A program made the translations under genes and the position numbers. The notes under the pieces were generated by a model. It had not been told where the DNA came from and did no database searches. It worked only from the letters and a program-made list of their open reading frames with translations. From Cytobacillus oceanisediminis (GTDB taxonomy: Bacteria; Bacillota; Bacilli; Bacillales; Cytobacillaceae), in the NCBI RefSeq assembly GCF_004366035.1, contig NZ_SOEE01000001.1, positions 1-64,000 of the forward strand: a DNA stretch of 64,000 nt. Reading direction: 5' to 3'. Shown here piece after piece: positions 35,252-43,296 of the stretch (its first letter is position 1; each line of letters starts with the position of its first letter).

Positions 35252-36034
35252 ATGATGTCAAAGCTGGAGGCTTTCATTCTGGGAATCATACAGGGGCTTA
35301 CCGAGTTCCTGCCTATATCCAGTACAGGACATTTATATTTGGGGAGACATCTATTTGGGCTTGATGAGGCAGGCCTCTTCCTAGATACAATGCTGCATAT
35401 AGGAACTTTACTGGCAGTCCTTGTCGTATACAAAAATGAATTGCTTCAAATTGTAAAGAAGCCATTTGGCAAGCTATCTATCCTTCTGATAGTCGGAACG
35501 ATTCCAGCTGTAATTGTTGGGCTGCTGCTGAGTGACATGTTTGATTCAATTTCAAAATCCGGGGTTACAATCGGCTGGGAATTTCTATTTACGGGGTTCA
35601 TACTCTGGATTGCTGATGGTGCTAAGAAAGGTGCAAAAAAGATGGACAGCATCACGTATGGAGATGCCCTGTTTATCGGCACCTTTCAGGCAGCAGCCAT
35701 CTTTCCAGCAGTCTCCAGATCCGGATTAACCATTGCAGCAGGCCTCTTCAGAAAGCTCGACAGGGAAACAGCTGCATATTTTTCCTTTCTGCTGTCCATT
35801 CCAGCCATCGCAGGCGGCATTGTTATGCAATTTGGGGAATTGATGTCCGGTCACACAGAAGCCATAACCCTTGGAAGTATGTTAATGGCAACTTTGTCTT
35901 CAGCACTCTTTGGCTATGCAGCAGTCGTTTGGATGATTAATTTTCTGAAACGAAAATCCTTAAAGATATTTGCTGTATACGTTTGGATATTAGGGTTCAC
36001 CATTATATTCCTGCAAATGACCGGGATTTTTTAA
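35252..36034 (+). CDS. uppP: Undecaprenyl-diphosphatase UppP
   Basis: The 260-residue membrane enzyme of the BacA family has EFLPISSTGHLYLG (about 18-31) and FPAVSRSGLTIAAGLFR, the two conserved active-site loops, among about seven helices. It dephosphorylates undecaprenyl pyrophosphate to the carrier form at the outer face, so it controls cell-wall precursor supply and bacitracin resistance. Two adjacent ATGs follow AGGAAGGTGATATATAG. dedA follows after 23 bp in the same direction, a functionally meaningful pairing. Confidence 0.95.
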   Translation: MMSKLEAFILGIIQGLTEFLPISSTGHLYLGRHLFGLDEAGLFLDTMLHIGTLLAVLVVYKNELLQIVKKPFGKLSILLIVGTIPAVIVGLLLSDMFDSISKSGVTIGWEFLFTGFILWIADGAKKGAKKMDSITYGDALFIGTFQAAAIFPAVSRSGLTIAAGLFRKLDRETAAYFSFLLSIPAIAGGIVMQFGELMSGHTEAITLGSMLMATLSSALFGYAAVVWMINFLKRKSLKIFAVYVWILGFTIIFLQMTGIF

Positions 36035-36057
36035 ACTTCTAATGGGGAGGTATCAGA

Positions 36058-36642
36058 ATGGAAGAGATTATTGCCAGCATTTTTGAAATACTTTCCCAGC
36101 TGGGTTATGCCGGCATTGCACTTGGTTTAATGGTTGAGGTGATACCAAGCGAAATTGTCCTGAGCTACGGCGGCTTTTTAGTCAGCACCGGAGACATCCA
36201 TTTTACAGGTGCCTTGTTTGCGGGGATTGCAGGCGGAACATTAGCTCAGCTGTTTCTTTACTGGCTTGGCGCGTACGGAGGAAGACCTGTTCTCGATAAA
36301 TATGGAAAATATTTACTTATTCAAAAAAAGCATTTAGATGCATCAGAGAAATGGTTTGAAAAGTATGGAACCGGGGTGATCTTTACGGCAAGATTTATTC
36401 CTGTCATACGTCATGCCATATCCATCCCTGCGGGAATAGCCAAAATGCCATTATCAGTCTTTACAGTATATACAATAGCAGCCATGGTGCCATGGACGGT
36501 TCTCTTTTTATTATTGGGAATGGAACTCGGTGACCACTGGAGAGACATCAAAGAATATGCAAAACCATTTATATTGCCGATCATAGTCATCGCGATGGGT
36601 TCGGGAGTGTTCTATTTTTTTTACAAAACGCGGAAAAGTTAA
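36058..36642 (+). CDS. DedA-family membrane protein
   Basis: The 194-residue protein has the DedA/SNARE-associated core: VPSEIVLSYGGFLVS-like ePSEiVL segment, GGTLAQLFLYWLGAYGGRPVLDKYGKYLLI, and FTARFIPVIRHAISIPAGIAKMPLSVF. DedA members include the undecaprenyl-phosphate flippase UptA, which returns the carrier to the cytosolic face. Located right behind uppP, this gene is a good candidate for that role; the two would carry out consecutive steps of carrier recycling. The ATG follows ATGGGGAGGTATCAGA. A terminator follows. Confidence 0.9.
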   Translation: MEEIIASIFEILSQLGYAGIALGLMVEVIPSEIVLSYGGFLVSTGDIHFTGALFAGIAGGTLAQLFLYWLGAYGGRPVLDKYGKYLLIQKKHLDASEKWFEKYGTGVIFTARFIPVIRHAISIPAGIAKMPLSVFTVYTIAAMVPWTVLFLLLGMELGDHWRDIKEYAKPFILPIIVIAMGSGVFYFFYKTRKS

Positions 36643-36667
36643 CATAACTTAAATCAGTTTATTACTC

Positions 36668-36704
36668 AAAAGTGTAGAATAATCATTTTACACTTTTTTA
36701 TTTG
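36668..36704 (+). terminator. Intrinsic terminator of uppP-dedA
   Basis: AAAAGTGTA, GAATAATCATTT, TACACTTTT then TTATTTG, about 25 bases after the dedA stop. Confidence 0.75.
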
Positions 36705-36786
36705 TTCAATCAGAAAATGTTCACCCTTTCTTTTCATTTTTGTAAAATAAAGCAAATACTACAGGATTAAAGGACGAGACCATGAG

Positions 36787-37908
36787 ATGAAAACTTTATT
36801 AAAAAACGCATTCATTTACCCTGTTGCTTCCCCTGCTTTTCATGGGGATGTCTTAGTAGAGAACGGAAAGATATTAAAGACAGGCAAGAACTTAAAGTCT
36901 GATTCAAATGTAAAAATTATTGACTGCCATAGCCATCACCTGCTTCCGGGCTTCATAGATGTTCATACTCATTTGGGCCTGTATGATGAAGGCACCGGAT
37001 GGGCAGGCAATGATGCCAACGAAACAATTGAACCGCTAAGCCCGCACATTCGAGCGATGGATGGAGTATATCCTCTTGATCCGGCTTTTACTGATGCTGT
37101 GAAATATGGCATCACAACTGCCCATATCATGCCAGGCAGCGCCAATGTAATTGGGGGAACTACTTCTGTTATTAAGACTGCAGGGAAAAATATCAGCAAA
37201 ATGATTATCCAGGAAACAGCCGGACTTAAGATTGCCCTTGGAGAAAATCCAAAACGGATTCACAGCCATGGCAACAAGGATTCAATTACAAGAATGGGGA
37301 TAATGGGAATGCTGAGGGAAGCCTTTTATGAGGCTTTACAGTGCGATAACCCTGATTCTTTAAGGTTCGCACCGCTTGTAAAAGCACTTAAAAGAGAAAT
37401 TCCCGTCAGGATCCACGCGCATCGGGCAGATGATATCATTTCTGCTATCCGCTTTGCAGAAGAATTCAATCTGGATCTTCGGATCGAACATTGTACAGAA
37501 GGCCATTTAATTGCGGACGAATTGGAAGGGCTGAATTTAAAGGTATCAGTCGGGCCCACTTTAACAAGAAGGTCCAAAGTGGAGCTAAAAAACAAAACCT
37601 GGAAAACGTATCAGCAGCTGACACAGCATGGTGTTGAAGTTTCCATCACTACAGATCATCCTTATACACCTGTGCAGTATTTAAATATGTGTGCAGCTAT
37701 TGCAGTCCGGGAAGGCCTATCCGAACAAAAGGCCTTAGAAGGAATCACCATTCTGCCGGCAAAAAACCTCAGGATCGATAATCGGCTTGGGAGCATCGAG
37801 GAAGGAAAAGATGCCGATTTAGTTTTGTGGAACCATCACCCATTTCACTTTCTTTCCAAGCCGAAATGGACAATGATAGGCGGAAATTTTGTGTTCAGGG
37901 AATCGTGA
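36787..37908 (+). CDS. Amidohydrolase (imidazolonepropionase-like)
   Basis: The 373-residue metal-dependent hydrolase has the metal-binding GFIDVHTHLGLYD, HAHRADDI, RIEHCTEG and the catalytic Asp in ITTDHPYTP, plus the flanking beta-sandwich elements (DVLVENGKILKTG, GSIEEGKDADLVLWNHHPF). These residues fit the imidazolonepropionase/adenine-deaminase-related amidohydrolases. No histidine-utilisation genes are nearby, so the substrate is unknown. The start ATG is preceded by AAAGGACGAGACC, and a minimal ORF ATGAGATGA overlaps it by one codon. A terminator follows. Confidence 0.85.
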   Translation: MKTLLKNAFIYPVASPAFHGDVLVENGKILKTGKNLKSDSNVKIIDCHSHHLLPGFIDVHTHLGLYDEGTGWAGNDANETIEPLSPHIRAMDGVYPLDPAFTDAVKYGITTAHIMPGSANVIGGTTSVIKTAGKNISKMIIQETAGLKIALGENPKRIHSHGNKDSITRMGIMGMLREAFYEALQCDNPDSLRFAPLVKALKREIPVRIHAHRADDIISAIRFAEEFNLDLRIEHCTEGHLIADELEGLNLKVSVGPTLTRRSKVELKNKTWKTYQQLTQHGVEVSITTDHPYTPVQYLNMCAAIAVREGLSEQKALEGITILPAKNLRIDNRLGSIEEGKDADLVLWNHHPFHFLSKPKWTMIGGNFVFRES

Positions 37909-37959
37909 AATCGTGTCGAATATCGCTGGTGTAATTTGACATAAAATCGCAAAAAAAAT

Positions 37960-37996
37960 AATCAAAAAACCTATTTCCTTTTTGATTTTTTTTTAG
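37960..37996 (+). terminator. Intrinsic terminator of the amidohydrolase gene
   Basis: AATCAAAAA, CCTATTTCC, TTTTTGATT, then TTTTTTTTAG. Confidence 0.8.
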
Positions 37997-38023
37997 TATT
38001 ATACCTAAAGTGAAGTGAAAATT

Positions 38024-38052
38024 TTGCTTCTTTATGACAGACAATCTAATAT
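38024..38052 (+). promoter_or_regulatory. Candidate promoter of the attenuated acetyltransferase
   Basis: TTGCTT, exactly 17 bp, TAATAT. Predicted start near 38060 would give a short 5' end carrying AGGGAAGG, then the 19-codon leader ORF. Confidence 0.55.
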
Positions 38053-38079
38053 CGGAAACGATAGTAATAGGGAAGGCAA

Positions 38080-38139
38080 ATGGTGCGCCACCAGTTATCT
38101 GGTTCTAGTGGGTTCGATTCCCACCCCGAAATTTTTTAG
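38080..38139 (+). CDS. Leader peptide of 19 residues
   Basis: ATG GTG CGC CAC CAG ... TTT TAG encodes MVRHQLSGSSGFDSHPEIF. AGGGAAGG lies 4-5 bases upstream, a usable ribosome binding site. The coding part folds into three small hairpins (GGTG-CGC-CACC, ACCAG-TTAT-CTGGT, GTGGG-TTCGATT-CCCAC). Its last six codons form the left arm of a long hairpin continuing past the stop. The size and placement match regulatory leader peptides of erm and cat genes. The peptide sequence resembles none that I know. Confidence 0.5.
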   Translation: MVRHQLSGSSGFDSHPEIF

Positions 38140-38221
38140 CAGCATAATAAAAAATTTCGAGGGTGGACCGATGGCTCTATTTGGCATGGAGTAGGACTGC
38201 CCTCAATTGGAGGGATATCCT
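38121..38221 (+). promoter_or_regulatory. Mutually exclusive hairpins sequestering the GNAT Shine-Dalgarno
   Basis: Arm A (CCCCGAAATTTTTT, 38124-38137, end of the leader ORF) pairs with arm B (AAAAAATTTCGAGGG, 38149-38163). GAGGG of B (38159-38163) is also complementary to C (CCCTC, 38200-38204), and C pairs with D (GAGGG, 38210-38214), which is part of the GNAT Shine-Dalgarno GGAGGG. With A:B and C:D formed, translation is off. Blocking A frees B to pair with C and exposes D. All pairings were checked by reading complements. Confidence 0.55.
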
Positions 38222-38782
38222 ATGCTCAAGAAACGTGATCTTCACGACTGCCATGCTTTATTTGATTTAATGACGCACCCTGATGTCTTCCCTTTTGTTC
38301 GCCAAAAAGCCAATTGTTATGATGAGTTTATGTTTATTACAAAGCAGACAATCGAAGCAGAAGAACGCTGTGAATTGATTTCACGCACAATTCTTGATGA
38401 ATGGGGCACTCCGATTGGGACGATCAATTTGTATGACATCCAGGACAATGCCGGCTTCTTAGGAACATGGCTTGGCAAGCCCTATCATGGCAAGGGCTAT
38501 AACAAATTAGCAAAAGATGCTTTCTTTGAAGAGCTCTTTTTTGAAACCGGCATTGAAACAATCTTTATGCGGATCCGCAAGGAAAATATCCGCTCGCAAA
38601 AAGCTGCAGAAAAGCTGCCTTATGTCATTCTTGCAAATGAAACGAGAAAGTCTGTTTATGATCAGCTGAATGCCAATGGAGATATTTACAATTTATATGA
38701 GATCCCAAAAGATCTATACAATCTTCATGTAATGCGTCATGGAGCAGCAGTCCAAGAATCGTCCCAATTACTGGAGGCTTAA
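38222..38782 (+). CDS. GNAT acetyltransferase (YkwB-like)
   Basis: The 186-residue protein starts MLKKRDLHDCHALFDLMTH. GNAT features are IGTINLYDIQ, LGTWLGKPYHGKGYNKLAKDAFFEELF (motif A) and MRIRKENIRSQKAAEKLPY (motif B). It resembles B. subtilis YkwB-type proteins (from memory). The start is the ATG at 38222, seven bases after GGAGGG; a TTG five codons upstream would place the start inside that ribosome binding site and is rejected. The long structured leader with its own mini-ORF suggests translational control by an inhibitor of ribosomes, in which case it may modify an antibiotic or a translation component. The substrate is unproven. Confidence 0.85.
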   Translation: MLKKRDLHDCHALFDLMTHPDVFPFVRQKANCYDEFMFITKQTIEAEERCELISRTILDEWGTPIGTINLYDIQDNAGFLGTWLGKPYHGKGYNKLAKDAFFEELFFETGIETIFMRIRKENIRSQKAAEKLPYVILANETRKSVYDQLNANGDIYNLYEIPKDLYNLHVMRHGAAVQESSQLLEA

Positions 38783-38791
38783 TAATAACGC

Positions 38792-38822
38792 AAAGCACTT
38801 GCATACAGGCAAGTGCTTTTTA
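38792..38822 (+). terminator. Intrinsic terminator of the GNAT gene
   Basis: AAAGCACTTGC, ATACAG, GCAAGTGCTTT, then TTATATT. Confidence 0.88.
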
Positions 38823-38829
38823 TATTCTT

Positions 38830-38991
38830 TCAATTGATAATATTGGATTCCGGTTCATCTGTTTTTTCTCTTATTCCGTACTGGGACAGCAATTCTTCCA
38901 GCTCTTCATTTGTAAGTGTTTCAAAATGCCCGTCCACGAATGAAACTTGAGTCTGATTTGGATTAATCCTATTTATATTGAAGCTCATCAT
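38830..38991 (-). CDS. Small acidic protein, 53 residues
   Basis: An ORF shorter than usual cut-offs, with AAGGAGGCAGA right before ATG ATG. The product (MMSFNINRINPNQTQVSFVD..., then HFETLTNEELEELLSQYGI) is acidic with a predicted amphipathic C-terminal helix. It lies between the GNAT terminator and the MATE promoter on the opposite strand. The strong ribosome binding site and coding-like composition support it. The family is not recognised; it recalls small Bacillus proteins of unknown function with an ELEELL helix. Confidence 0.65.
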   Translation of the reverse strand: MMSFNINRINPNQTQVSFVDGHFETLTNEELEELLSQYGIREKTDEPESNIIN

Positions 38992-39219
38992 TCTGCCTCC
39001 TTCAGTCGAGTTTTGAAAATGGCTGCTTTAATATTTATACTCGCCGATGGAAGGATTTTTATTCCCGTTATTCAAAAGTTCACATAATTGAAACACTTCG
39101 TTGTATCGATTTGTTCAGATTACTGTATCTGTTTTTTCCAGGATGAAGGCCTGCTTTGCACCGGCCTCTCTTTAGTATGATATAATTCTCTAGTCACTTT
39201 AAAGAAAGAGGAAAGAATC

Positions 39220-40584
39220 ATGAATCAGACATATAACAAAAAACAAAAGCTGCAACAGCTGCTGGTGATTTTAATTCCAATACTAGTAACCCAGCTGGCG
39301 ATGTACTCCATGACATTTATTGATACCTTAATGACCGGCCGCTATAATTCACAGGACCTGGCAGGCGTAGCGATTGGATCCTCACTTTGGGTTCCCGTGT
39401 TCACCGGTCTTAGCGGCATACTCCTTGCTGTTACACCGATCGTGTCCCACTTGGTGGGAGCAAAGAAACAGAGTAAAGAAGTTTCCTTTTCTGTCATTCA
39501 GGGTGTTTATCTATCCATCATTATGGCCGTCCTTGTATTTGCCGGAGGAGCACTCTCCTTAAACCCAATCTTAAGTGGAATGAATCTCGAAAACAGGGTC
39601 CATGACACAGCTTTCAACTACCTTGCAGCCTTAAGCACTGGATTGATTCCCCTGTTTGTCTACAATGTATTAAGGTCGTTTATTGACGCTCTTGGTAAGA
39701 CTAGGGTGAGTATGATTATTACTCTTCTTTCACTGCCGATCAATGCTGTGTTTAACTATATGCTTATATATGGCAAATGGGGACTTCCGGAACTCGGAGG
39801 AGCAGGTGCAGGTTATGCTTCTTCTATTACTTACTGGCTGATCATGCTTATTTCATTTTTTATTATTCATAAAAATTCTCCATTCTCGAATTATGGAGTT
39901 TTCAGGAATTTGCATGCCGTTTCAATCAGCAAATGGAAAGAAATTCTAATAATTGGCATCCCGATTGGCTTATCGATCTTTTTCGAAACTAGCATTTTCT
40001 CAGCAGTTACTTTATTAATGAGTACATTCGAAACAGCCGTTATCGCCGCTCATCAGATTGCCCTCAATTTTGCATCGCTTCTTTATATGATACCGCTCAG
40101 CATCTCAATGGCATTAACAATTGTGGTAGGATTTGAATCAGGAGCTGCACGTTATAATGATGCTAAAGAGTACAGCTGGATCGGAGTAGGCATTGCCGTA
40201 ATTATGGCATTAATTTGTGCAGCCATCCTTTTGGCTTTTCCAAAAGAAGTTGCATCTATTTATACAAAAGACAGCGATGTATTAAAATTGACGGCCAACT
40301 TTTTAATCTATGCCATGTTCTTTCAGCTTTCAGATGCTATTCAGGCACCTGTCCAGGGAGCGTTAAGGGGGTATAAGGACGTAAACGTCACCTTTATTAT
40401 GTCACTTATTTCTTATTGGATTATCGGACTGCCCTTTGGCTATTATCTAGCCAATCATACAAACTGGGGGGCATATGGTTATTGGATCGGCTTAATTACA
40501 GGACTTGCAGCTGGCGCCATTACTTTAACAGGCAGGCTGATTTATCTTCAAAACAAAAAATACCCAGCATCCATGAAAGTTTAA
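39220..40584 (+). CDS. MATE-family multidrug efflux transporter
   Basis: The 454-residue transporter has about 12 helices in two repeats: LIPILVTQLAMYSMTFIDTLMTGRYN, the duplicated GL(S)GILLAVTPIVSHLVGAKKQ and FESGAARYND loops, and VLRSFIDALGKTRVSM with its second-half partner VQGALRGYKDVNVTF. It exports cationic drugs using Na+ or H+. Motifs place it in the NorM-like subfamily. ATG behind AAAGAAAGAGGAAAGAATC. A TATAAT -10 at 39181-39186 lies upstream. Monocistronic with a strong terminator shared with the convergent SDR gene. Confidence 0.93.
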   Translation: MNQTYNKKQKLQQLLVILIPILVTQLAMYSMTFIDTLMTGRYNSQDLAGVAIGSSLWVPVFTGLSGILLAVTPIVSHLVGAKKQSKEVSFSVIQGVYLSIIMAVLVFAGGALSLNPILSGMNLENRVHDTAFNYLAALSTGLIPLFVYNVLRSFIDALGKTRVSMIITLLSLPINAVFNYMLIYGKWGLPELGGAGAGYASSITYWLIMLISFFIIHKNSPFSNYGVFRNLHAVSISKWKEILIIGIPIGLSIFFETSIFSAVTLLMSTFETAVIAAHQIALNFASLLYMIPLSISMALTIVVGFESGAARYNDAKEYSWIGVGIAVIMALICAAILLAFPKEVASIYTKDSDVLKLTANFLIYAMFFQLSDAIQAPVQGALRGYKDVNVTFIMSLISYWIIGLPFGYYLANHTNWGAYGYWIGLITGLAAGAITLTGRLIYLQNKKYPASMKV

Positions 40585-40585
40585 A

Positions 40586-40620
40586 AAATGGCAGAAGAAT
40601 TCCGTTCTTCTGCCATTTAT
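40586..40620. terminator. Bidirectional terminator
   Basis: AATGGCAGAAGAA, TTCCG, TTCTTCTGCCATT, with TATAAG to the right and TTTTTAAAC on the other strand. Confidence 0.88.
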
Positions 40621-40627
40621 AAGTTTA

Positions 40628-41398
40628 TTACTGGAATATTTTTCCAAGAACGTCTTTGCCCCCTGTAACCGGGATAATACTGCCTGTAATAAAATCGGAT
40701 TTTTTATCGGTCAGAAAGCTGATTACTCGGGCAATATCCTCACCTGTTCCCGGTCTTCCGACTGGTGAGGCATTTTCCTGAACCTCTGCAGCTTCTTCAA
40801 TTTTCTTTTCCTTCCATTCACCGACGATATCTCCTGGACAAACCATATTCGCGGTAATTCCATTCCTGGCCTCTTCAAGTGCAATGGATTTCGTCAAAGA
40901 CGCAGCACCCGTTTTCGCAGCCGCAAAAGCGGAGCGGTATATCCAGCCGGAAGCTGACTCTACACGATCAAAGCCAATTGTAATAATCCTTCCCCATCCA
41001 GCTTCACGCATTTTCGGGATAAACAGCTTGGATAAATAAAATACTGCATTTAAATTACCATTAATCAGATAATTCCATTGTTCGAAGGTATATTCCATCA
41101 TCTCTATTCTTTCATGCACGTAAGGGCCTGCATTATGAATGACTATATCGATTACTGGGAATTCATTAAAAGCAGCTTCTGACATCTTCACACATTCTGC
41201 CGGTATTGAAATATCTCCCTGCAAAGCAATATTTTTAGTTCCATATTTTTTGGTCAGTTCCCGGCATAATGAGACAGCTTCCTTTTGACTGCTACGGTAA
41301 TTGATCACCAGATCGATGCCTTTTTCGGCAAGCACATACGCCGTTCTTTTCCCGATCCCTGTTGCTCCTCCCGTTATTAAAGCTGCTTTATTTCTCAC
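40628..41398 (-). CDS. SDR-family protein, YtkK-like, atypical catalytic site
   Basis: The 256-residue short-chain dehydrogenase has the NAD(P) motif TGGATGIG, HNAGPYV, and a Rossmann fold with GNLNAVFYLSKL. The active-site segment reads GWIYRSAFAAAKTGAASL: the expected YxxxK has Phe in place of the catalytic Tyr four residues before the Lys. From memory B. subtilis YtkK shows the same GWIYRSAFAAAK pattern, so this is a subfamily trait rather than damage. Catalysis may use a different residue or be lost. GTG start behind GAGGGGTAATTT. The substrate is unknown. Confidence 0.88.
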   Translation of the reverse strand: MRNKAALITGGATGIGKRTAYVLAEKGIDLVINYRSSQKEAVSLCRELTKKYGTKNIALQGDISIPAECVKMSEAAFNEFPVIDIVIHNAGPYVHERIEMMEYTFEQWNYLINGNLNAVFYLSKLFIPKMREAGWGRIITIGFDRVESASGWIYRSAFAAAKTGAASLTKSIALEEARNGITANMVCPGDIVGEWKEKKIEEAAEVQENASPVGRPGTGEDIARVISFLTDKKSDFITGSIIPVTGGKDVLGKIFQ

Positions 41399-41627
41399 AA
41401 AATTACCCCTCAGTACTTAATAATTTTTATATACATCAATACCAATATACTAGTAATTACAGTGTATTAATGCAAATAATAAGAAACTTTTTTCACCTTC
41501 GGCTACAGGGGCTGTGCAAATCTTAAAGATCCTTTATTAACGGATAGGCGTTTTTCCGCATAGAATATATGACATAGTGAAGAATCATTAGCCTTACCGG
41601 CAGTTTAGCATGGAAAGGATGAGAAGG

Positions 41628-42110
41628 ATGTTTCCATGGAACCTTTTTCCATTTAATAAAGATATGAAAAATCCTCCCCATCAAATGAAACCGGAGGATA
41701 TTGATAAATATGTCCGAAATATCATGGGGCAAATGTTTCCTCAAAATATGCAGGAAATGAGCGGAACACCAGATTTTATGAAAGGCTTTAATACAGCAGC
41801 CACTGGAACTAATCACCAGCCACATTCTTCACCGCTGAATGCATCCGTCTTTGAAACACATGATTATGTTTTTGTGAGATTCCCCATCAAAAACGAGGAC
41901 TGGTTAAAAGAAATGAAACTTTACCACACATCCAACCAAATGATTATTGAACATATTCCTGAAAAAGACGATAAGCATATCCTAACCCTCCCTGCTATTG
42001 TCAGAAAGAAAGGATCATCAGCCAGCTGCAAAGAGGGGTATATGGAGATAAAAATACCTAAAAACGTTGATATGCAATTTTCGGAAATTGATGTAACGGA
42101 AATATTATAA
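41628..42110 (+). CDS. Hsp20-like protein, GerT-type candidate
   Basis: From MFPWNLFPFNKDMKN the product has 160 residues. The N-terminal MKPEDIDKYVRNIMGQMFP is helical, and the C-terminal half (about 70-160) is an alpha-crystallin-like beta sandwich (ASVFETHDYVFVRFPI, NQMIIEHIPEKDD, GYMEIKIPKN). It resembles spore-associated Hsp20 relatives such as GerT. The start at 41628 uses AAAGG 9 bases upstream; two earlier in-frame ATGs lie inside that site. It is followed 13 bp later by a second Hsp20-like gene, probably in one operon and possibly sporulation-linked. No conserved IxI tail. Confidence 0.75.
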   Translation: MFPWNLFPFNKDMKNPPHQMKPEDIDKYVRNIMGQMFPQNMQEMSGTPDFMKGFNTAATGTNHQPHSSPLNASVFETHDYVFVRFPIKNEDWLKEMKLYHTSNQMIIEHIPEKDDKHILTLPAIVRKKGSSASCKEGYMEIKIPKNVDMQFSEIDVTEIL

Positions 42111-42123
42111 AGGGGGCATCTTA

Positions 42124-42621
42124 ATGGAGCTGGAAAAATGGAAAGATTTAATAAAAATGTCCTCCCAGTATCAAAACCAGGATTTCTGGGACACCTTTAT
42201 ATCGTCTGAGAAATCCAGTCACAATAAAAAACATTCCTTTTCAGGACTGGAACAGGAAAAAATCAATCGTTTTCTATCTAATCAGGATATTTATCCGCGA
42301 TGTGACATGTATGAGTGCAATGGGGATATCAAAATTGAAGCAGAGCTCCCCGGAGTATGCAAAAATGACATAAAAGTATCTCTCATACGAAATGAACTAA
42401 TTATCAAAGGAAAATGTTCTTCATTTCATCAGCACTTGCGCTATTTTCTGAAAGAAAGACATAGCAGGTCCTTTGAAAAAGTGCTGACCCTCCCTATGCC
42501 CGTTGATAAATATTCAATCGAAACGTCATTCGAAAATGGGATACTTTCCATTTCTCTCCCCATCTTACTCCAAGAGGAAGAAAAAATACCCATTTTTGTA
42601 AAGAGTGAAGAAAAGCCTTAA
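42124..42621 (+). CDS. Hsp20/alpha-crystallin family protein
   Basis: This is a 165-residue small heat-shock-like protein. The crystallin domain starts near residue 58 (CDMYECNGDIKIEAELPGVCKNDIKVSLIRNELIIKGK), with the strand pair RSFEKVLTLPMPVDKYSIETSFENGILSISLP. The C-terminal ISLPILL provides the usual inter-subunit I-x-I/L contact. It is paired with a GerT-like relative upstream. ATG behind AAAGGGGGCATCTTA. Its stop overlaps the stop of the convergent GNAT gene. A spore-coat or stress role is plausible; CotM-like and YocM-like members exist in Bacillus, and this one cannot be placed precisely. Confidence 0.82.
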   Translation: MELEKWKDLIKMSSQYQNQDFWDTFISSEKSSHNKKHSFSGLEQEKINRFLSNQDIYPRCDMYECNGDIKIEAELPGVCKNDIKVSLIRNELIIKGKCSSFHQHLRYFLKERHSRSFEKVLTLPMPVDKYSIETSFENGILSISLPILLQEEEKIPIFVKSEEKP

Positions 42622-43115
42622 TCCAGCAGTTTATCATAACAATAAAAAGGGTTGTCCCGATCCATGAAGATTGTACCTGCTTTGACATATCCGTTTTTTT
42701 CAAATAATCTTTGAGCCTTTGTATTCAGCGAGTATGTATCGGTTCTCATATACGGAATCCCTTTACTGACTGCATGTTCTTCAGCAAAAATAATTAACTT
42801 GCTCGCAATTCCCTCACCTCTGATCTCTGGATCTACTGCCAGACGGTGAAATACAAAACACGGCTCATCTTTTCTCCAAAAGGCACTTTTATATTCCTCA
42901 GCCTGAGTTTGATCGACAGTAATGGAACCTGCAACTTTTCCATCAAAAATGGCCGTGTGCAAATTGCCTGCTTCAATATCAGCTAAAAAGTCCTGATCCT
43001 GGGGATAAGTCCGGTTCCATTGGTCATTTCCCTCGGATGCCATAATGTTAACAGTCTGCTGGACGATGTCCATAATTTTTTTCAAATCTTCTTTTGTTCC
43101 TTTTCTAATATCCAT
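42618..43115 (-). CDS. GNAT acetyltransferase
   Basis: The 165-residue protein follows the compact GNAT plan: an N-terminal MDIRKGTKEDLKKIMDIVQQT, then VAGSITVDQ, FHRLAVDPEIRGEGIASKLI (motif A with RGEGIA), TDTYSLNTKAQRLFEKNGYVKAG (motif B) and a final FYCYDKLL. Substrate unknown; many such enzymes acetylate small molecules. ATG behind AGGTGATTTGA. The stop codons of this gene and the convergent Hsp20 gene overlap by four bases. Confidence 0.9.
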   Translation of the reverse strand: MDIRKGTKEDLKKIMDIVQQTVNIMASEGNDQWNRTYPQDQDFLADIEAGNLHTAIFDGKVAGSITVDQTQAEEYKSAFWRKDEPCFVFHRLAVDPEIRGEGIASKLIIFAEEHAVSKGIPYMRTDTYSLNTKAQRLFEKNGYVKAGTIFMDRDNPFYCYDKLLD

Positions 43116-43251
43116 TCAAATCACCTGTTGCTTCTGATTTTAGTGTCTTTTACTAATGTTCCTATGAAGGATTGAATACATACATAGAGTCCAAGTAAAT
43201 ACTATAATTGAATCATTACGTAAACGACATTATTCAGGTGACAGTGCAAAA

Positions 43252-43283
43252 CAAAAAAAGACAGCCTAAAAAGGCTGCCTTTC
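43252..43283 (-). terminator. Intrinsic terminator of the CAP gene
   Basis: Minus-strand AAAGGCAGCC, TTTTTA, GGCTGTCTTT then TTTTGTTT. Confidence 0.85.
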
Positions 43284-43296
43284 ACTCCATCACATA

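Noticed and set aside
38086..38130. Possible tRNA gene from the T-arm-like GTGGG-TTCGATT-CCCAC
   Set aside because: No acceptor stem, D-arm or seven-base anticodon loop can be built around it. The flanking bases fit the attenuation leader better.
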